Shown here in pieces: positions 32,306-44,877 of a stretch of 64,000 bases of DNA. Positions within the stretch are counted from its first letter, which is position 1, and the number at the start of each line of letters is the position of its first letter. A model generated the notes under the pieces. The model had not been told where the DNA came from and did no database searches. It saw only the letters and a program-made list of their open reading frames with translations. Position numbers and translations under genes: made by a program. Source of the DNA: Agelas oroides (lineage: Eukaryota; Porifera; Demospongiae; Agelasida; Agelasidae); the NCBI GenBank assembly GCA_949130485.1, contig OX422184.1:15164405-15228404 (forward strand). The letters are read 5' to 3'.

Positions 32306-35300
32306 CATTCTCAGACCACAGACTTCAAAGGTCTAAGCGCGGTAACAACAGTGCCATCAGAGCAACAAGATATGCAGGCGCTGGGATAGTTTATTATACC
32401 CGAGACTATTGTAGTATGCGAGGATAAAAAATCACGTCCGAAAATACACCTCCTCCGGAAAAGGAAAGACACTAGTTCTTGCCCTTCCATTGGCTTTGCA
32501 TAGGAGCCCATACCATACTGCAGCAGTTACAAAATTTGGCCAGTGAAGATAGAATGCATCAAATTTTGCATTTAAGGCACTGTTAATGAGCTGCCCATGC
32601 CTTAATGCTGCTGAGTAGGATAGGTGCATTAATGTTTGATAATCAACATACCTGAAATTCAACTCCAAACAGTATTCTACCCGGGATTCAGCAAACAAAG
32701 CATTACACTTGTTCAAGCACCCGTTCTCGGAAAAAAGATTCTACTAGCTGACAACTCCAATAACTCAAAAGGTATGATCACATTGGCCACCAAACTTTAC
32801 AGTGCACTGAACTAATGAAATTATGAGGCCACGCCCACTATGGTGATCACGTGACTTTCATATTGGAGCCAGTGATGGCCAAGCACCTTTCAGCCAAAAA
32901 CCATTTCTAGTACATTAGCCACCAATTTTTTTTGCTGCTAATGTGATGAAGTACATCCTCTTCACTAAGAATCTTGGATGGGAAAATATGAATCCATTTG
33001 CTTTTGGAGAAAACAGTGACTTTCTAATTAGTGCACACCAAATAAATGACGTTATTGGCCATAATTTGTTTTGTATAGAATGGTTTCGATCCCCATGCAG
33101 GATCTTGGTGATATCAACCATTTACTTTTGCCTCATACCATTTTTAAACTTACATCTAAAGGAAAAGAAATGGTATTTTGGCGATGTATTTTTAGGTCCG
33201 TTTTGGAAATAGTGACATCATAATTGGTCACGTAGTTACCAGAGTGGGTGTGGCAATTCCTGTTAATAAGCTACATATTCTCTCTAAATTTGGACAACGT
33301 GTGCTAAGCAGAAAGAAAGTTATGGAAACCTCCTACTTTTGTTTTCCACCCGTGCCTTAATACACCTGAGTACAGTTCTTGTGTCTGCTGGATCTCTGTG
33401 CGCGCAACAAGAGCGCAACGTTTCTTAAGTGTCCGAGTATCAATTAATGCCTCTACTTCCCAGTTCTCAGCAGAAGAACATGGCCACATTTTTTGGAGGG
33501 GTCAAAGATTGATAAAGTAGTTGTTCTGAGGCTAGGCATGCACTATATGTACATTTTTGAGGAGACAGCCTGGCTATAGTGTAGTCTCGTTCTCAAGTCA
33601 TTCCATTCTTCATATCTATTTCTTTCCATTGGGATGTAATTTTTAGTTGTTTTTTTTTGTGGTGTTTGGCAGATCAAGTTGCTACAGCACAGCAGCCAAC
33701 ATTGCTCTCACTTGTTCTGTCAGTATATAGTGTTAGGTTTGAGGCCAGTTGGATGGCTAGGTAGCAGGCAGGCATTTGCTATAATATACAAGGTAATGTC
33801 CCTCTACAGTCCATATAATAATGAATGAATTAATGTTGAGAAATGCCACACAAATGCTTGCAACGCTAACTCTCCCAGGCTAACATAGCCTACTCAACTT
33901 TGACCAGGCAGCTGGAAGCAGTTATTGTTGAAGTATCCATGGTTCAAGCGCTATGGCTGAGAACTAATCCATGGTGAGTGCATGAAGCGAAATATTTGCC
34001 ACCACTAAAGGGCCCTACAGTTAGCTACACAGGATTTTACAATGGCCGTGCTAGCTATTTTTACAAGAAGGTACTTGAATTTGCAGAATCTAGGCATATG
34101 TAAGTTTTTTTTTAAACCACTGCTAACCTGAGTTATGATCAAAAGTGTTGTCCCTTCAGTGACCACACCAACTTCATTCACTGCAGTGTAGCAAACCAGT
34201 AGCAAACTGTGCACTAGCTTCATCGAACTGTCAGTGATTTATAGCTCAGTGTAGATGTGCTGGATTGAGAATACGCTACCAGAAATGTGTAGCTAATAGA
34301 TGTATGAATGGTGTACATAGCTTAGTCTTTGTACAAGGCTCAAGAGCTGCAAGTAGCACATCCCGTGCATCAACATCGCTTTTGCTAGCAACAACCTTCT
34401 TTAGAAAACTGACCGACATCTATCAAAGGCTTATGTTTGCGTGGTGTTCTTAGCTCTTACACAACTGAGATGGAGACTGACAGCAGTAGGTTTTCTGCCC
34501 AGTCTGTCAAATAATGCTATAGAAGTTGGTGTGTATTCCCAAAGGCATCCTGAGTAGGGGAGACTATAAAAACCCCGGCCGGGATATGGGACCCGAGGAC
34601 CCAAAGTCTTGGGGCCACAACTATACTGCCAATCTCTGCCAATCTCTGCCAATGCTACGAGCCCAAACTCGCGATTGTCTTGTAGCTATATACGTCATCA
34701 TTATGCGCGCACCGAAGGTGATGCTTATAACAAATAACGCTATTTCAAACTATCCTCTGACATCCTTGATCCTCAGAGTAGTCGACTGTCAGTCTTGCAA
34801 AGCCAGATTTGCACACACAAAAGCGAGAGAATGTGCTACCTGTTTGCATGTGACCTTTGACCCTGGGGCTTGTGCGTGCATCTAGCTAGTCATGCAGTGA
34901 CATGCGAGTAGCGTTGCATGCAATAAAGGAGACTATTCTAAGTTTTTACAGAGTGAAGAAAGGACGAAAGAAGCTAGTAGATGTTAATGTGAAATAGCAC
35001 AATCTGGCATGAAGAACTTTTTGTGAGTACAGCAATGCGGACTGTACAATGACACAGCCCCCACTGCCGTACGTTTGAGCTTAGAACATTGACCCAAGTT
35101 GAATTGTAGTTGCATTTCTGTCTTGTAAAAGCTAAGTGCAACATAGCCCTAAAGACTCTAAAGACTCGAGGTCCTCGGGTCCTTCGGGGTCAGTTCTCAT
35201 AATGCCCTCCTGAGTAGGCATTTAGCATCACTCTATACACACAATTTCTATGCTTTTTTGGTAAGAGCTGGATTGTGCATCTAGATCTGGTTCCCAGTTC

Positions 35301-35315
35301 TCCTGTGTAATTACA

Positions 35316-35318
<3 letters not shown>
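32306..35318. other. Anonymous sequence with shared short repeats
   Basis: About 32580-32620 matches the inverse of 9820-9852 (cagcagcattaaggcatggg). About 32780-32880 matches 17105-17215 (ccaaactttacagtgcact / tatattggagcc). Segments near 34549-34613 and 35150-35215 are inverse relatives (gacccgaggac). No gene supported. Confidence 0.45.

Positions 35319-35389
<71 letters not shown>
35319..35389. repeat. (CA)n microsatellite
   Basis: About 35 uninterrupted CA units. Confidence 0.95.
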
Positions 35390-37502
35390 AGCTGATCAAC
35401 TGGATTTGATTCCCTGTTCCACAATTGCCCTAGGCTTCCACACGTGGTACCTTAACTAGAAAATGTAGAACATTGTAGGGGCGAGCCTGAGCAAGCTGAT
35501 ACACTACAGGATATTATGTCATGCATCAAGTCAATCATCCTCCTACATGCATTTACCATTCACAGGGGGCTTTGAAGTGTTTTTGCTTGCTGGTTTACTA
35601 ACTTGTCATGGCATATAGCAGGATATGTCACTATAGCCAAATTTCAAAACGCACAAGTAGCTAAGTCCTCACCCGAGGTAGCCAAGTATCACATATGCCA
35701 GCCATTTCTCCAGCCAGGGCAGCTAATGAAGCTACACATGCATGGGCTAAGCTTTACGATGAAATCATTAGCTGGATTTCTGGCGTTTATGAGTGGGTTC
35801 ATGCCATGCATGACCGCTGACTTGAAGCGACTTCAACCACTGTCCAACGGCAGGCCGCTCACAGGCGGTACAAAATATGGCAGTCCCGCTAGTGTGGGGC
35901 TCGCTCAGGATCGCCCCAACTAGTGTGGACTGAATCTGAACATATTCTTTCTCCCAAGATAGATCATATGACTCATTCATGCAAATTGCAGAGTGCAAAG
36001 TCAAGTATGTACAGTTTCTTCCCTTCATGATTTTGAAGGTCAAATGGACAAGATTCTACCTCCATGTTCCTACCTTTTAAGTATCAACGGGTGTTGAGCT
36101 GCAAACCTTGAAGCCTCTAGACCAATCCTTCACACATAGTCTGCTTACTAATTTCTATATCTTACTCACACGTATTCAACCGACAGCACCACGGTTGAAC
36201 ATATAAACACAGGTATAGGCACTAGTTCAGCAAGTCACTCAGTGTTCACACTGTGAAAGATTTCTGTTCTCAAGGCTCTGCACTTGGGATAATGGAGAAT
36301 GGGGATGTTGCTGAGCAGACTATTGAGTTGGATATCTGATACTGCAAAACGTTTTGGACCAAGATCCTTTCTCAGCTGTACAAATACATGACACTGACCT
36401 TCACTTAATACTTGGTATAGAAGATGAAAATAGAATGATGTCACACGTAGCTATACTGACTGTGATCAGAAATGTTCAGGTGATCTCACGAGTGTGTTCT
36501 GAATGCACGGGGTTCAGATGCAGTCCCTGATCCACCAACCACTAGCACATCATGTGGCTTTCTATTTAGGCACTCTGGGAGGAGCAACCAGCTTACGTTT
36601 AAGCAGGGAGATTGAATCAGTACATCTCTGTAATAGTTAGTATAAACTCTGTTAGTCTGTAACACTATGAACTGTAATGTGGGTTCCTTTGGTACAAATT
36701 TCCAGTTTCATGTTTTGCAGAAAAGATTGTAAATGATCATGTGGCATACATGCATAGGCAAACCTATAATGGATAATGAAAAGAACTTGAAATGGACTTG
36801 GTTCACCAAACCATTTTTCCTCTTGAGAGGGTTGGGCATGAAACTGACTCAACATTCCATTCTTTGGGGGGTAGTGCAATATTGCGCTTCATATTTAGTG
36901 TGACCTAGCAATATTGTTCTGAGTTGAAAGGCAAAATTTACTACCATAAGGTACGTACTAATTAACAATCACGCAATCTCATTGGTCATTGCCACATTTG
37001 CGAAGAGGCTCCAAGAAATTCAACTTCATTTACGAAATCTCACGACTGCCGAACTTAAACAAACATAACACTCTGTGCCTGGCCTCGTTCCCAGACTCTC
37101 ACGCTTCCAGATTTCATTGCTTGCAGTTTGCAGTGAGTGTGAAGTAGTGTCTACATTACCATGCATTCAAAAAATGTGTATTACTGAAATGGCAGCTACT
37201 GCACTAACTTCGATAAGGAAGTATCACCCCGAAACAACATCATATTATATAATAATTTTTCCCTACATGTGAAGACAAGTAGACTACTGGAGTAAGAATA
37301 TGCATGACACAAAAAGCAAATAGTAATTAGAGCCATAGGACATGTATGCATGTAACAAACATAGTAGAAAAATACATGAGATAATACAACTACTTTAGCA
37401 CAACTTCAGAAAGTTCTAATATGGCAATAGCTACATTCATTGACAAGCTTGTGTAATCTACAGCTACAATAATACTACAAGCGTTTAGAAAATTTGACAA
37501 TT
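35390..37502. other. Anonymous sequence downstream of the PARP exon
   Basis: No gene recognised. On the - strand just after the PARP stop I found no clear AATAAA or ATTAAA signal within about 250 bases, so the 3' end of that gene is not placed. A hairpin-family motif (cctcgttcccagactctc) lies near 37083. Confidence 0.4.
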
Positions 37503-38125
37503 TTATAATTGGCAAAATATGATATATTGTGGGCAGATGGCATGAGAATTGTAGACAACAATTTCATCATAGTTGAGGTCTTTTCCATGTTCTCCATGTA
37601 CTGAGTTGTAGCCTTTTGGTGGTCCAACTAGGTTTGGGCTGTTGAACTTAGTGGTATACTTTACACCAGGAGCAATATCACACAAAATGATTGCACTGCA
37701 TCTAGTGTTCCTGGTTGCGATTCTGTTGGCACCAAATCTATTTCCTACTGCATAGTCATAAGCCTTTGATGAGTTTGGAGCAAAGTAGAAGCCTTTGCCA
37801 AATCTTTGCCATGCGCTACTGCCAATCCTTAAGGGATCAAATCCTCTCCTGGTAATTCCACAAGCTCCACAGTTGGGATCATTGCAAAGATTGGCAGAAT
37901 TCACAAGGTCACAGCACAGAGTGGTACCATGGTAGTGCTGTTCAGTACCATAACGTTTGAAAGGATAGTCCTTAAACCTCAGGAATACAGTAGAGTTGAC
38001 AATCTTAACAATTGCAATGACAGAAGGACATCGACCCTTCTTCGTAGCCCAATCTTTTTGAAACTTATCATAAAGGTTCCTATACTCTTGGGATTGGTAA
38101 TGAAGCTTTACAACACCTGTACATC
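37503..38125 (-). CDS. PARP catalytic domain, terminal exon
   Basis: Exon of 623 bases after acceptor cttacttttcag, entering in phase 1 and running to a TAA at 37505-37503, giving about 206 residues. All PARP landmarks are visible in order: EQHYHGTT supplies the NAD-binding histidine-glycine; FGKGFYFAPNSSKAYDY matches the GKGIYFAD..SKSANY segment with its tyrosine; LCDIAPGVKY is the central strand; YNSVHG and YDEIVVYN supply the glutamate of an H-Y-E triad, which predicts transferase or polymer-forming activity. A cysteine cluster CNDPNCGACGITRRGF precedes the tyrosine segment, as in a PARP subfamily found in plants, fungi and invertebrates. The first ATG in the frame is internal (37904); the true reading starts at the splice site. 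No PARP regulatory, WWE or macro domain is seen. Confidence 0.85.
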
Positions 38126-38215
38126 CTGAAAAGTAAGAGAAAATAGTTTCTCAATATTTATGATTCCTCAAGAATACACTTGATTAGTTTGCCAACTACC
38201 ATTTATGCGACTCAC

Positions 38216-38530
38216 CAATGAACGCTGAGACTACTTTCCACACTCCAAAGTCATCACCACTCTGTGCTCTCACTTCAAAAGTGACAGTGGTATGTAGCGA
38301 AAGCCCAGAATCCTCACTGAGGACTATGCTAGTTGTAGAGCCATTCACATAAACCTCACTGTAGTGCTGTCTTTCTTGTGGCTTGAAGCGAATGTGGTAG
38401 CGGCTAACATCTGAGCAGGTGTGTTGAGTTCCATCAACAACATTGCGTGGAGGGTCCCAAGTTAGGGTTGCAGATGGGATATTTGAATCTACCTGAACTT
38501 TTAAGTTCTCAACTGAGTCTGGAACTATTG
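38216..38530 (-). CDS. FN3 domain exon X4, last before PARP
   Basis: Exon of 315 bases (105 codons) between acceptor ccttccctgcag and donor gtgagt, phase 1 on both sides, separated from the PARP exon by an intron of only 90 bases. It has no in-frame ATG and is recognised by splice sites and similarity to the X exons at 41446, 45312 and 52434. Reads VENLKVQVD, ATLTWDPP (strand B), RYHIRFKPQE (strand C), NGSTTSIVLSED, FEVRAQSGDDFGVWK. Confidence 0.85.
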
Positions 38531-39019
38531 CTGCAGGGAAGGTGAATCACAGTGAAACTCTTAATACAGACATTCACTATAGTGGACACTTTGGTAAAAT
38601 GAATTCCAATCCAGATTGCATCCTCATTGAGTGTAATACTGTACAGCTCTCCAAAATGTGGACTTTCATATTCCCCGTGGTACTGAAAGCTGTCCTATAA
38701 TTCTTTGCAAGCCATACTTAAACAATCTCCATGGGGTAGATGCTTCTCAGCAACTGCTGCAAGATATAATGACTGGACCGTATAAAAAGAGCCTCTCTTT
38801 TAGTGTTTCTCACACATGTACACGCCATAAAGCAAGAGAGAGCTTTGATAATGTAGCCTTGTAGCCTAAGTACACAAAGGCACACCTACTGGATATATAC
38901 CGGAACTCCTGGAAATACGAACTCCTTCTAACAAGTGGCGTGGTTCCTTAGAGAGGTTTACCACTCAACCCCAGTGATGCTACCTTGTTTAAAGATACAC
39001 TACAATGTTTAAAACCTAC
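38531..39019. other. Intron, nothing recognised
   Basis: About 490 bases without repeat ends; the 68-codon frame on the other strand has no motif. Confidence 0.4.
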
Positions 39020-39322
39020 CAACAAATGTTGACACAGTCCTCCATTCTTGGCTTTCATCAATACCACTGCAGGCCCTCACTTCAAATGTGGTCTCAGTCA
39101 GTGGTCTGAGTCCTGTCTCTCTTGTGATGACAGTGGTAGTGGTGGAACCATTCACAAACTTCCCTTTGTAGCAACCTTCCTGCTTGTCCCAGAAACGAAC
39201 CTGATAGTCAGTGACATCTCCTGTGCGTTCAGCATTAGCTGGTGGATCCCATTTCAGTGTCACAGTGGGCTTGCACGAGTCTACGGCTGCTTTCAGGTTT
39301 TGAACTAGGTCAGGTGTGAGAG
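39020..39322 (-). CDS. FN3 domain exon Z5
   Basis: Exon of 303 bases (101 codons) between acceptor ttgctacag and donor gtaggt, phase 1 on both sides. Reads LVQNLKAAVD, VTLKWDPPANAE (strand B), YQVRFWDKQEGC (strand C), GSTTTTVITRE, FEVRACSG. Two cysteines (EGC, RAC) recur in all Z exons. Lies next to another Z exon, so one Z was duplicated alone. Confidence 0.86.
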
Positions 39323-40314
39323 CTGTAGCAATTAAGTAAATATCAGTGTGATTGATTGTAATACATGAAGGGATAAAGAAGACTCCTATTTTGCACTGCC
39401 CACCAATTTGCCAATTGTCTCAGGCTTATTCAATTATCTTTACTACTTCCAGTACCACTGGTGTTTCTATACATACATGTATTTGATAAATCATGAAATC
39501 AATTACTTGTAGCAACAGTTTCGAGGATAGCTGCATGAACAGGTGCTACCTTGAAGCCATTGCTACTTCACTTTGTGGTTAAAGCCATCCACATTCTGTA
39601 TTTCTTCCATTAGGTAACATTTCCAGCTAGGTCACTCTAGCAGAGCCAATGAGGCTGACATAGTTGTTCCGCCAGTGAAACGGAAAGTGTATACGTACAA
39701 AAATTCCACTGTTTAAAAAAAAAATTAACGGCACCTTGTCTTCCGGTAAGTTTCCAAAGTCTCTTGACAACAAACGAGAAGCTGCATGTACCTACCTTGC
39801 CAGCGGTTTTTTAGACCAGTCAGTCTACTATCGAAATCCAATGTTTCAAGCTTCAGACTCTTACCGCTTTGTGTAGGGAACCTGTTCTTTATGGACAGTT
39901 CGATCGTACCTCGTGAGAGCGGGGTGTGATTTAGCTTGGCACATTTCCTTTCACCCCCCCTGAGCTACATGAAACAGGTACCATTCGAAAGCACTGGAAT
40001 CAGGCTACAAAATATGCATGCATCTACATTCTTTTCCAAGGGGTGCAATGTAGTACCCCATTTTATTAGAGCAGACAGGGAATAAGGGTAGGCAAAGCGT
40101 ACATCTGATTTAAACTACTCAGTGTATATATACTACTAGAGTATCACACACATTGGTAATGCAGGTGTATGCTACAGTACAAAATTTCTCCCCTTTTTAA
40201 CTTGTGCTCTAAAGACAAAAATACTAACAATGCTATATGGGCTGTCTGTGGTGGAGCTGTGCAACCTGCATCAAAAATCCTTCAATCACAATCAACTAAA
40301 TGTCTTTAACCTAC
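39323..40314. other. Intron, nothing recognised
   Basis: About 990 bases. A somewhat GC-richer stretch near 39640-39960 may be an inserted element, but no terminal repeats were found. Confidence 0.4.
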
Positions 40315-40608
40315 CAACAAATGTTGACACAGTCTTCCTCTCTTGGCTAACATCATCACCACTGCAGGCTCTGACTTCAAAAGTGGACATAGTCAGTGGT
40401 CTAAGCCCCAAATCTCTTGTGATGATGGTGGTAGTGGTAGACCCATCCACAAACACCTCATTGTAGCAACTCTTCTCCTTGTCCCAGAAACGAACCTGAT
40501 ATTTAGTGATATCTCCTGCATTTTCAGCATTAGCTGGTGGGGCCCAGTTCAGTGTCACAGAAGGTTTGTGTGTGTCTGCAGCAGCTGTCAGGTTTTGAAC
40601 AGTTAGAG
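40315..40608 (-). CDS. FN3 domain exon Z4
   Basis: Exon of 294 bases (98 codons) between acceptor ctttttctatag and donor gtaggt, phase 1. Reads VQNLTAAADTHKP, VTLNWAPPANAE, YQVRFWDKEKSC, STTTTIITRDLG, FEVRACSGDDVS. A three-residue shorter start than the other Z exons. Confidence 0.86.
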
Positions 40609-40918
40609 CTATAGAAAAAGATTACATCATTTTTTATTTTTTATTTTTTTGAGGCTAACCGCACCCCAAGTGGAAAAAAATTTCACATATGTAATTGCTC
40701 ATCCAAGCATGTACAGAAGCCAGAGTATGGTGAAGCCACTCAGTGCAGTGGGCAAACACTGTCGTTACATGCTGAATACAGAGTTTACACAAGTCATGCC
40801 ACTGTGTACACTGAACTTGTATGGCCTTTTCTTTCTTCCCTTGGCTTTTTTTCCCCACTTGGGGCGTAATACATGCATACAGGCCTAAACATACTCAAAA
40901 ATACACATATAGACATAC

Positions 40919-41227
40919 CGATGTGTTCTAATATTCCACTCCAATTTCCTTCATACCCAGTGTTTCGTGCCCTAACTTCAAACTCATAATTCTTTAGTGG
41001 TTTAAGACCGGATTCCCTTGTCAGAAGAATGTTCCTTGCTGGTGCTTTCACTGTCATCATACAATAGCCTTTTTTCTCCAAACATGTGCATGGCTTAAAC
41101 CGAATGTCATATGCTGTCACATCTTGACCAGTTTCACAATTCATTGGCCTGTCCCACTCCAAGATCAGAGAACCTGTGCTCGGGTCCATGGTTGATCTCA
41201 GGTTCTGAACCTCTCCAGGAAACAGAT
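40919..41227 (-). CDS. FN3 domain exon Y3
   Basis: Exon of 309 bases (103 codons) between acceptor catttcctag and donor gtatgt, phase 1. Reads LFPGEVQNLRSTMDP, LILEWDRPMNCE (strand B), AYDIRFKPCTC (strand C), VKAPARNILLTRE, YEFEVRARNTGYEGNW. Four cysteines lie around strands B-C (NCE, PCTC, GYC). The Y type is the one most like + strand type B (DRP, TAYD, VKAPA). Confidence 0.86.
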
Positions 41228-41445
41228 CTAGGAAATGATGCAAGGGTGATATTGTGAAATGTAACTTCCTGATATTAACAAGTACAGAACGGCTTTCTTC
41301 AAATTTTTCTCACAGATGTACTTACCATTTACGAAAAAATTAACATGATGCTAGTGAATCAAGCAGCTTTCTCTACCAAATTATACAGTCACAAAACATT
41401 CAAGTCCACTTTATTGCTTGGCCAAGAAACTCTTGTCCAACTCAC

Positions 41446-41760
41446 CAACAAAAGCAGAGACTGTTTTCCATTGTCCTACGTTGTCACCACTCTCTGCTCT
41501 AACTTCAAAGATGGAGGTAGTATGTGGTGTCAGCCCAGAATCCCTTTTGAGAACTAGGCTGGTTGTAGATCCATCCACAGTGTTGTCTTTGTAATGCCGT
41601 GTTCCTCTTGGTTTGAAGCGAATGTGGTACCTGCTGACATCCAAGCAGGATTCTGGTGATCCAACCCCAGAATTTTGTGGAGGAGCCCAAGTCAGGGTGA
41701 CGGATGGCATACATGGGTCCACGTGAATTTTCAAGTTCTCAACCGGATTTGGATTCAGTG
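41446..41760 (-). CDS. FN3 domain exon X3
   Basis: Exon of 315 bases (105 codons) between acceptor ttgccattcag and donor gtgagt, phase 1. Reads VENLKIHVDPC, VTLTWAPPQNSG, DVSRYHIRFKPRG, GSTTSLVLKRDSG, FEVRAESGDNVGQWK. Differs at only about four residues from the X exon at 45312, while neighbouring Y and Z exons of the same triplets are much less alike. Confidence 0.87.
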
Positions 41761-42620
41761 CTGAATGGCAAAATATGTACATTAAAGGAGGGTCTATACA
41801 GCACAATTCATAGATCGTGGGAGTAAGCCCAAGCAAGTAGTGTTTGCAGAGCTGCTTTTCTGCAGGCTGATCATAAAACAGCATCTAGCTAGCAACAGAG
41901 TTTGTCATTTCCTACTGTCTGTGAGCACCGACTTGCCTAATGCAACTTGTATACAAGTCCTTACATTTGTGAAAAATGTATTGCATTTGGAGTGATGGCT
42001 GTAAATGGAAGGCAGTTCTTGACAGAGGCACACAATGCAGCTACCACAATGCAGATGAAGACCAGCATTTTTGAGCATTTCAAAATATCCTGATAACTCA
42101 TAATTGTAGCTGTATAATCACAACACCTGTTTAGATACAATTGTCCCACCCAATTTATTCGTACCCAACCCACCCATTTAGCTACAATGCCACCAATTTA
42201 GCCGTAACTATCCCGCTCTTTTAGCTGCAAATGCCACACCCGATTACCTGTAACTTCCCCAGCATTGTCTGGCACATTCGTACACTTGTATGTATACTGT
42301 AGTATGACTGTAGACCTTTTGTTCGTATCACCACATGGTGGTACCAATACTTGTTTGTACTTAAGGTGGCACGGTACCCTGTATTTTCAAGGTCAACAAA
42401 CCTGGAATCCAAGTTGATAGTCTTCTTTGTCTTGTTAAAATTTTAGCGCACAGTCCGTTTTGGGAGTCTCAAACCGTTCACGGTCCGTAAAATTGGGGAT
42501 TTTCCCCATTTCCTGTCGGCATTGCCATCCAATAATCAGTTTATAATTAAGTTAGTTAAGATGTGGCCTGGCGGCACCCTTCATGTGGTGCTCGGAACTT
42601 TGAAGATAAGCTTAGATCGA

Positions 42621-42655
<35 letters not shown>

Positions 42656-43935
42656 AGGAGTTTAGTAGAGTGCTGTAGTGTCAGTAGCTGTGAGTAGTGC
42701 GTGATGCCTGCTTGTGAAAGCAAGCTTGTGTCTAGAAGCAGCAGAAAGGCCACAGTGGCCAAGACTGTATTTGTTGAGTAGGCCCAGGTCTCGCGGCCGT
42801 ATGCCTAGTCTAGTTGGTGACCGTGGCCAGGTGCTTCGAGTGCTGGGCTGGGCTTTAACTAGAATACGCAATTTATCGTTTGTGCTACAGTCTGACAGAC
42901 AAGGGAGCTGAACGGTGGCTGTGTGTGGAACAGAGCCGTGAGTTGTTTAGCGACATAAGGGGGAGAGGTGGGGCTAGTAATGCTTGCTTCCACTCGTGAA
43001 TGAGCCCCTCCCGTAGACAAGCTGTGAATTTTTCGAAATGTGCATTCATTTTGGTGCAGTCAAAGTTGTCCATTCCAAGAGTAGTGACAAACATGAGTCT
43101 AGCCTGACTTTGAGAGTAGCTTTGAACAAAAGCTGGCATAGATTGATTTGAGATACATTGGTGGTTGGGACGCTACCTACAGTGAGCGTGTAGATGCGTC
43201 CATCGAGTGGCAATTTTGGGTTCATGAATATATTAATGAGCTACTAAAACCCTTTTTAAAATTAGGCAAAGCAAGATTGCCCTAAACCAAACCCTAACCC
43301 TGAAACTAGGAGTAACCCTGGTCCTGACTGTAACCCAAGTTTATGTTTTCGTTAACCTCCGCCGAGGGACGACCGTGCCACCTTAAGTTAATTGTCATGT
43401 GTAAGATGTCTCACTTATCTGAACATATTGACAAATGTCTGTTACCTACCGACAAATGTCTATTAGTGTATTTTTTCAAATAAAACGCATGATCCAATCT
43501 AGTGCAAGATATTCAATTCTGGGAATTTATAGGTGGATCCAACTTAGAGCAAGCTGCCGCTAATTAATTTTGGGTTGATCCAATTTAGCGCAATACCAGG
43601 AATGAAGCCTCTCAGTTGTCCCAGTCAGTTTATTTTGTGGCAACAAAGGGCGGTCAAGAACAAAAAGAGCTATCCTATAAATTTTCTACTTCGGCGCTTG
43701 TAAGACGTTTCGTTGCTGCAGCTGCTACTGTCTACCAAGAACCTCATTTCTGGAGAACCGAAGGCCAGGAACTCTTGCATCTCTGTGTGACCAAAAATTT
43801 TCCACGTTTTAATCCATTGCAACGCATGATCTAATCTAATGCAAGAAATTAAATTCTTGGAATTTATGGGTGGATCTAACTTAACGCATGCCCACTCAAA
43901 TTATTTAATTTGCATGCGTTTTATTCAGTACCTAC
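41761..43935. other. Intron with a TTAA-type repeat insertion
   Basis: Holds the repeat element 42361-43386 and, after it, direct repeats of about 60 bases (43484-43545 and 43822-43880, cgcatgat-c-aatctagtgc-like). Near 43442 the text ttacctaccgacaaatgtct resembles a Z-exon end with its donor, possibly a vanished exon. Confidence 0.5.
42361..43386 (-). mobile_element. TTAA-flanked GGTGGCACGGT family, full copy
   Basis: TTAA on both sides, left end GGTGGCACGGT and right end its inverse ACCGTGCCACC. An A-run of about 30 bases lies at 42626-42655. Two partial copies occur at 48737-49568 and 60592-61204. Peptides are shared between copies (SQARLMFVTTLGMDNFDC here and at 60784; RHLGL/RDLGL..KYSL..CGLSAASRHKLAF here and at 49216), but the frames are short and no transposase was recognised. 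Confidence 0.7.
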
Positions 43936-44238
43936 CAACAAATGTTGACGCAGTCCTCCACACTGGGCTTACATCATCACCACTGCAGGCTCTCACTTCA
44001 AAAGTGGTCTCAGTCAGTGGTCTAAGTCCTGACTCTCTTATGATGACAGTGGTAGTAGTAGAGGCATTCACAGTCTTCTCATTGTAGCAACAGTTCTTCT
44101 TATCCCAGAAACGAATCTGATATGTGGTGACATCTCCTGCACATCCAGCATTGGCTGGTGGGTCCCATTTCAGTGTCACGGAAGGCTTGTGTGAGTCTAC
44201 AGCTGCTGTCAAGTTTTGAACTGGTTCAGGTGTGAGAG
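43936..44238 (-). CDS. FN3 domain exon Z3
   Basis: Exon of 303 bases (101 codons) between acceptor gatgtttacag and donor gtaggt, phase 1. Reads VQNLTAAVDSHKP, VTLKWDPPANAG, YQIRFWDKKNCC, ASTTTTVIIRESG, FEVRACSGDDVSPVW. Confidence 0.87.
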
Positions 44239-44319
44239 CTGTAAACATCAAATAGATTTTTTTTACTGGTAACTGATCACAGAAGCAGTATCCCAAATAC
44301 TTATATGATGTGTAGCTAT

Positions 44320-44463
44320 ACATCCAACCATCAAAACAAATCTGATATGTCGTGATATATTGTGCATATATACAATTGGCTGGTGGGTCCCATTTCAGTG
44401 TCACAGAAGGGTTATGTGTGTCTACAGCTGCTTTCTGGTTTTGAACTGGGTCAAGTGTAAGAG
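44320..44463 (-). pseudogene. Half FN3 exon (Z type, N-terminal half)
   Basis: After acceptor gcattatatag the frame reads LTLDPVQNQKAAVDTHNP, VTLKWDPPANC and TYQICF, then leaves the family with no strands D-G and no matching donor. It is the remnant of a Z exon beside the intact Z at 43936, 80 bases away. It stays open into the intron toward the next exon but is unlikely to fold as FN3. Confidence 0.7.
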
Positions 44464-44568
44464 CTATATAATGCACCACAAGGCAGGTTCTGCTTAAATT
44501 GTTACACTATGTTAGTAGCTTGAAGCTTACCTTCCTTAGCAAACATGCATGACATTGTGTATACTTAC

Positions 44569-44877
44569 CAACATATTTTACTATTCTGCTCCAATTTCCA
44601 TCATGGCCAGCATTTCGTGCCCTGATTTTAAATTCATACTTCATCAATGGTTTAAGGCCAGATTCTCTAGTTAGTTGAATACTGGTTGCTGAGGCTTTCA
44701 CCGTTATCTTACAATAGCCTTCTCCTTCCAAACTTGCACATGGCTTAAACCAAACGTCGTATACAGTCACATCTTTGGCAGTTTCACAATTCAATGGTCT
44801 GTCCCAATCCAGGGTCAGAGAAACAGTGCTGGGGTCCATGGTTGATCTCAGGTTCTGAACCTCTCCGGGAAACAGAT
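44569..44877 (-). CDS. FN3 domain exon Y2
   Basis: Exon of 309 bases (103 codons) between acceptor tgtaatttttcag and donor gtaagt, phase 1. Reads LFPGEVQNLRSTMDP, LTLDWDRPLNCE, VYDVWFKPCAS, GYCKITVKASATS, YEFKIRARNAGHDGNW. Keeps the Y-type cysteines. Confidence 0.87.

Noticed and set aside
35603-35923. A 106-codon frame as a host gene
   Set aside because: No domain, no splice-flanked structure and no repeat partner; likely chance.
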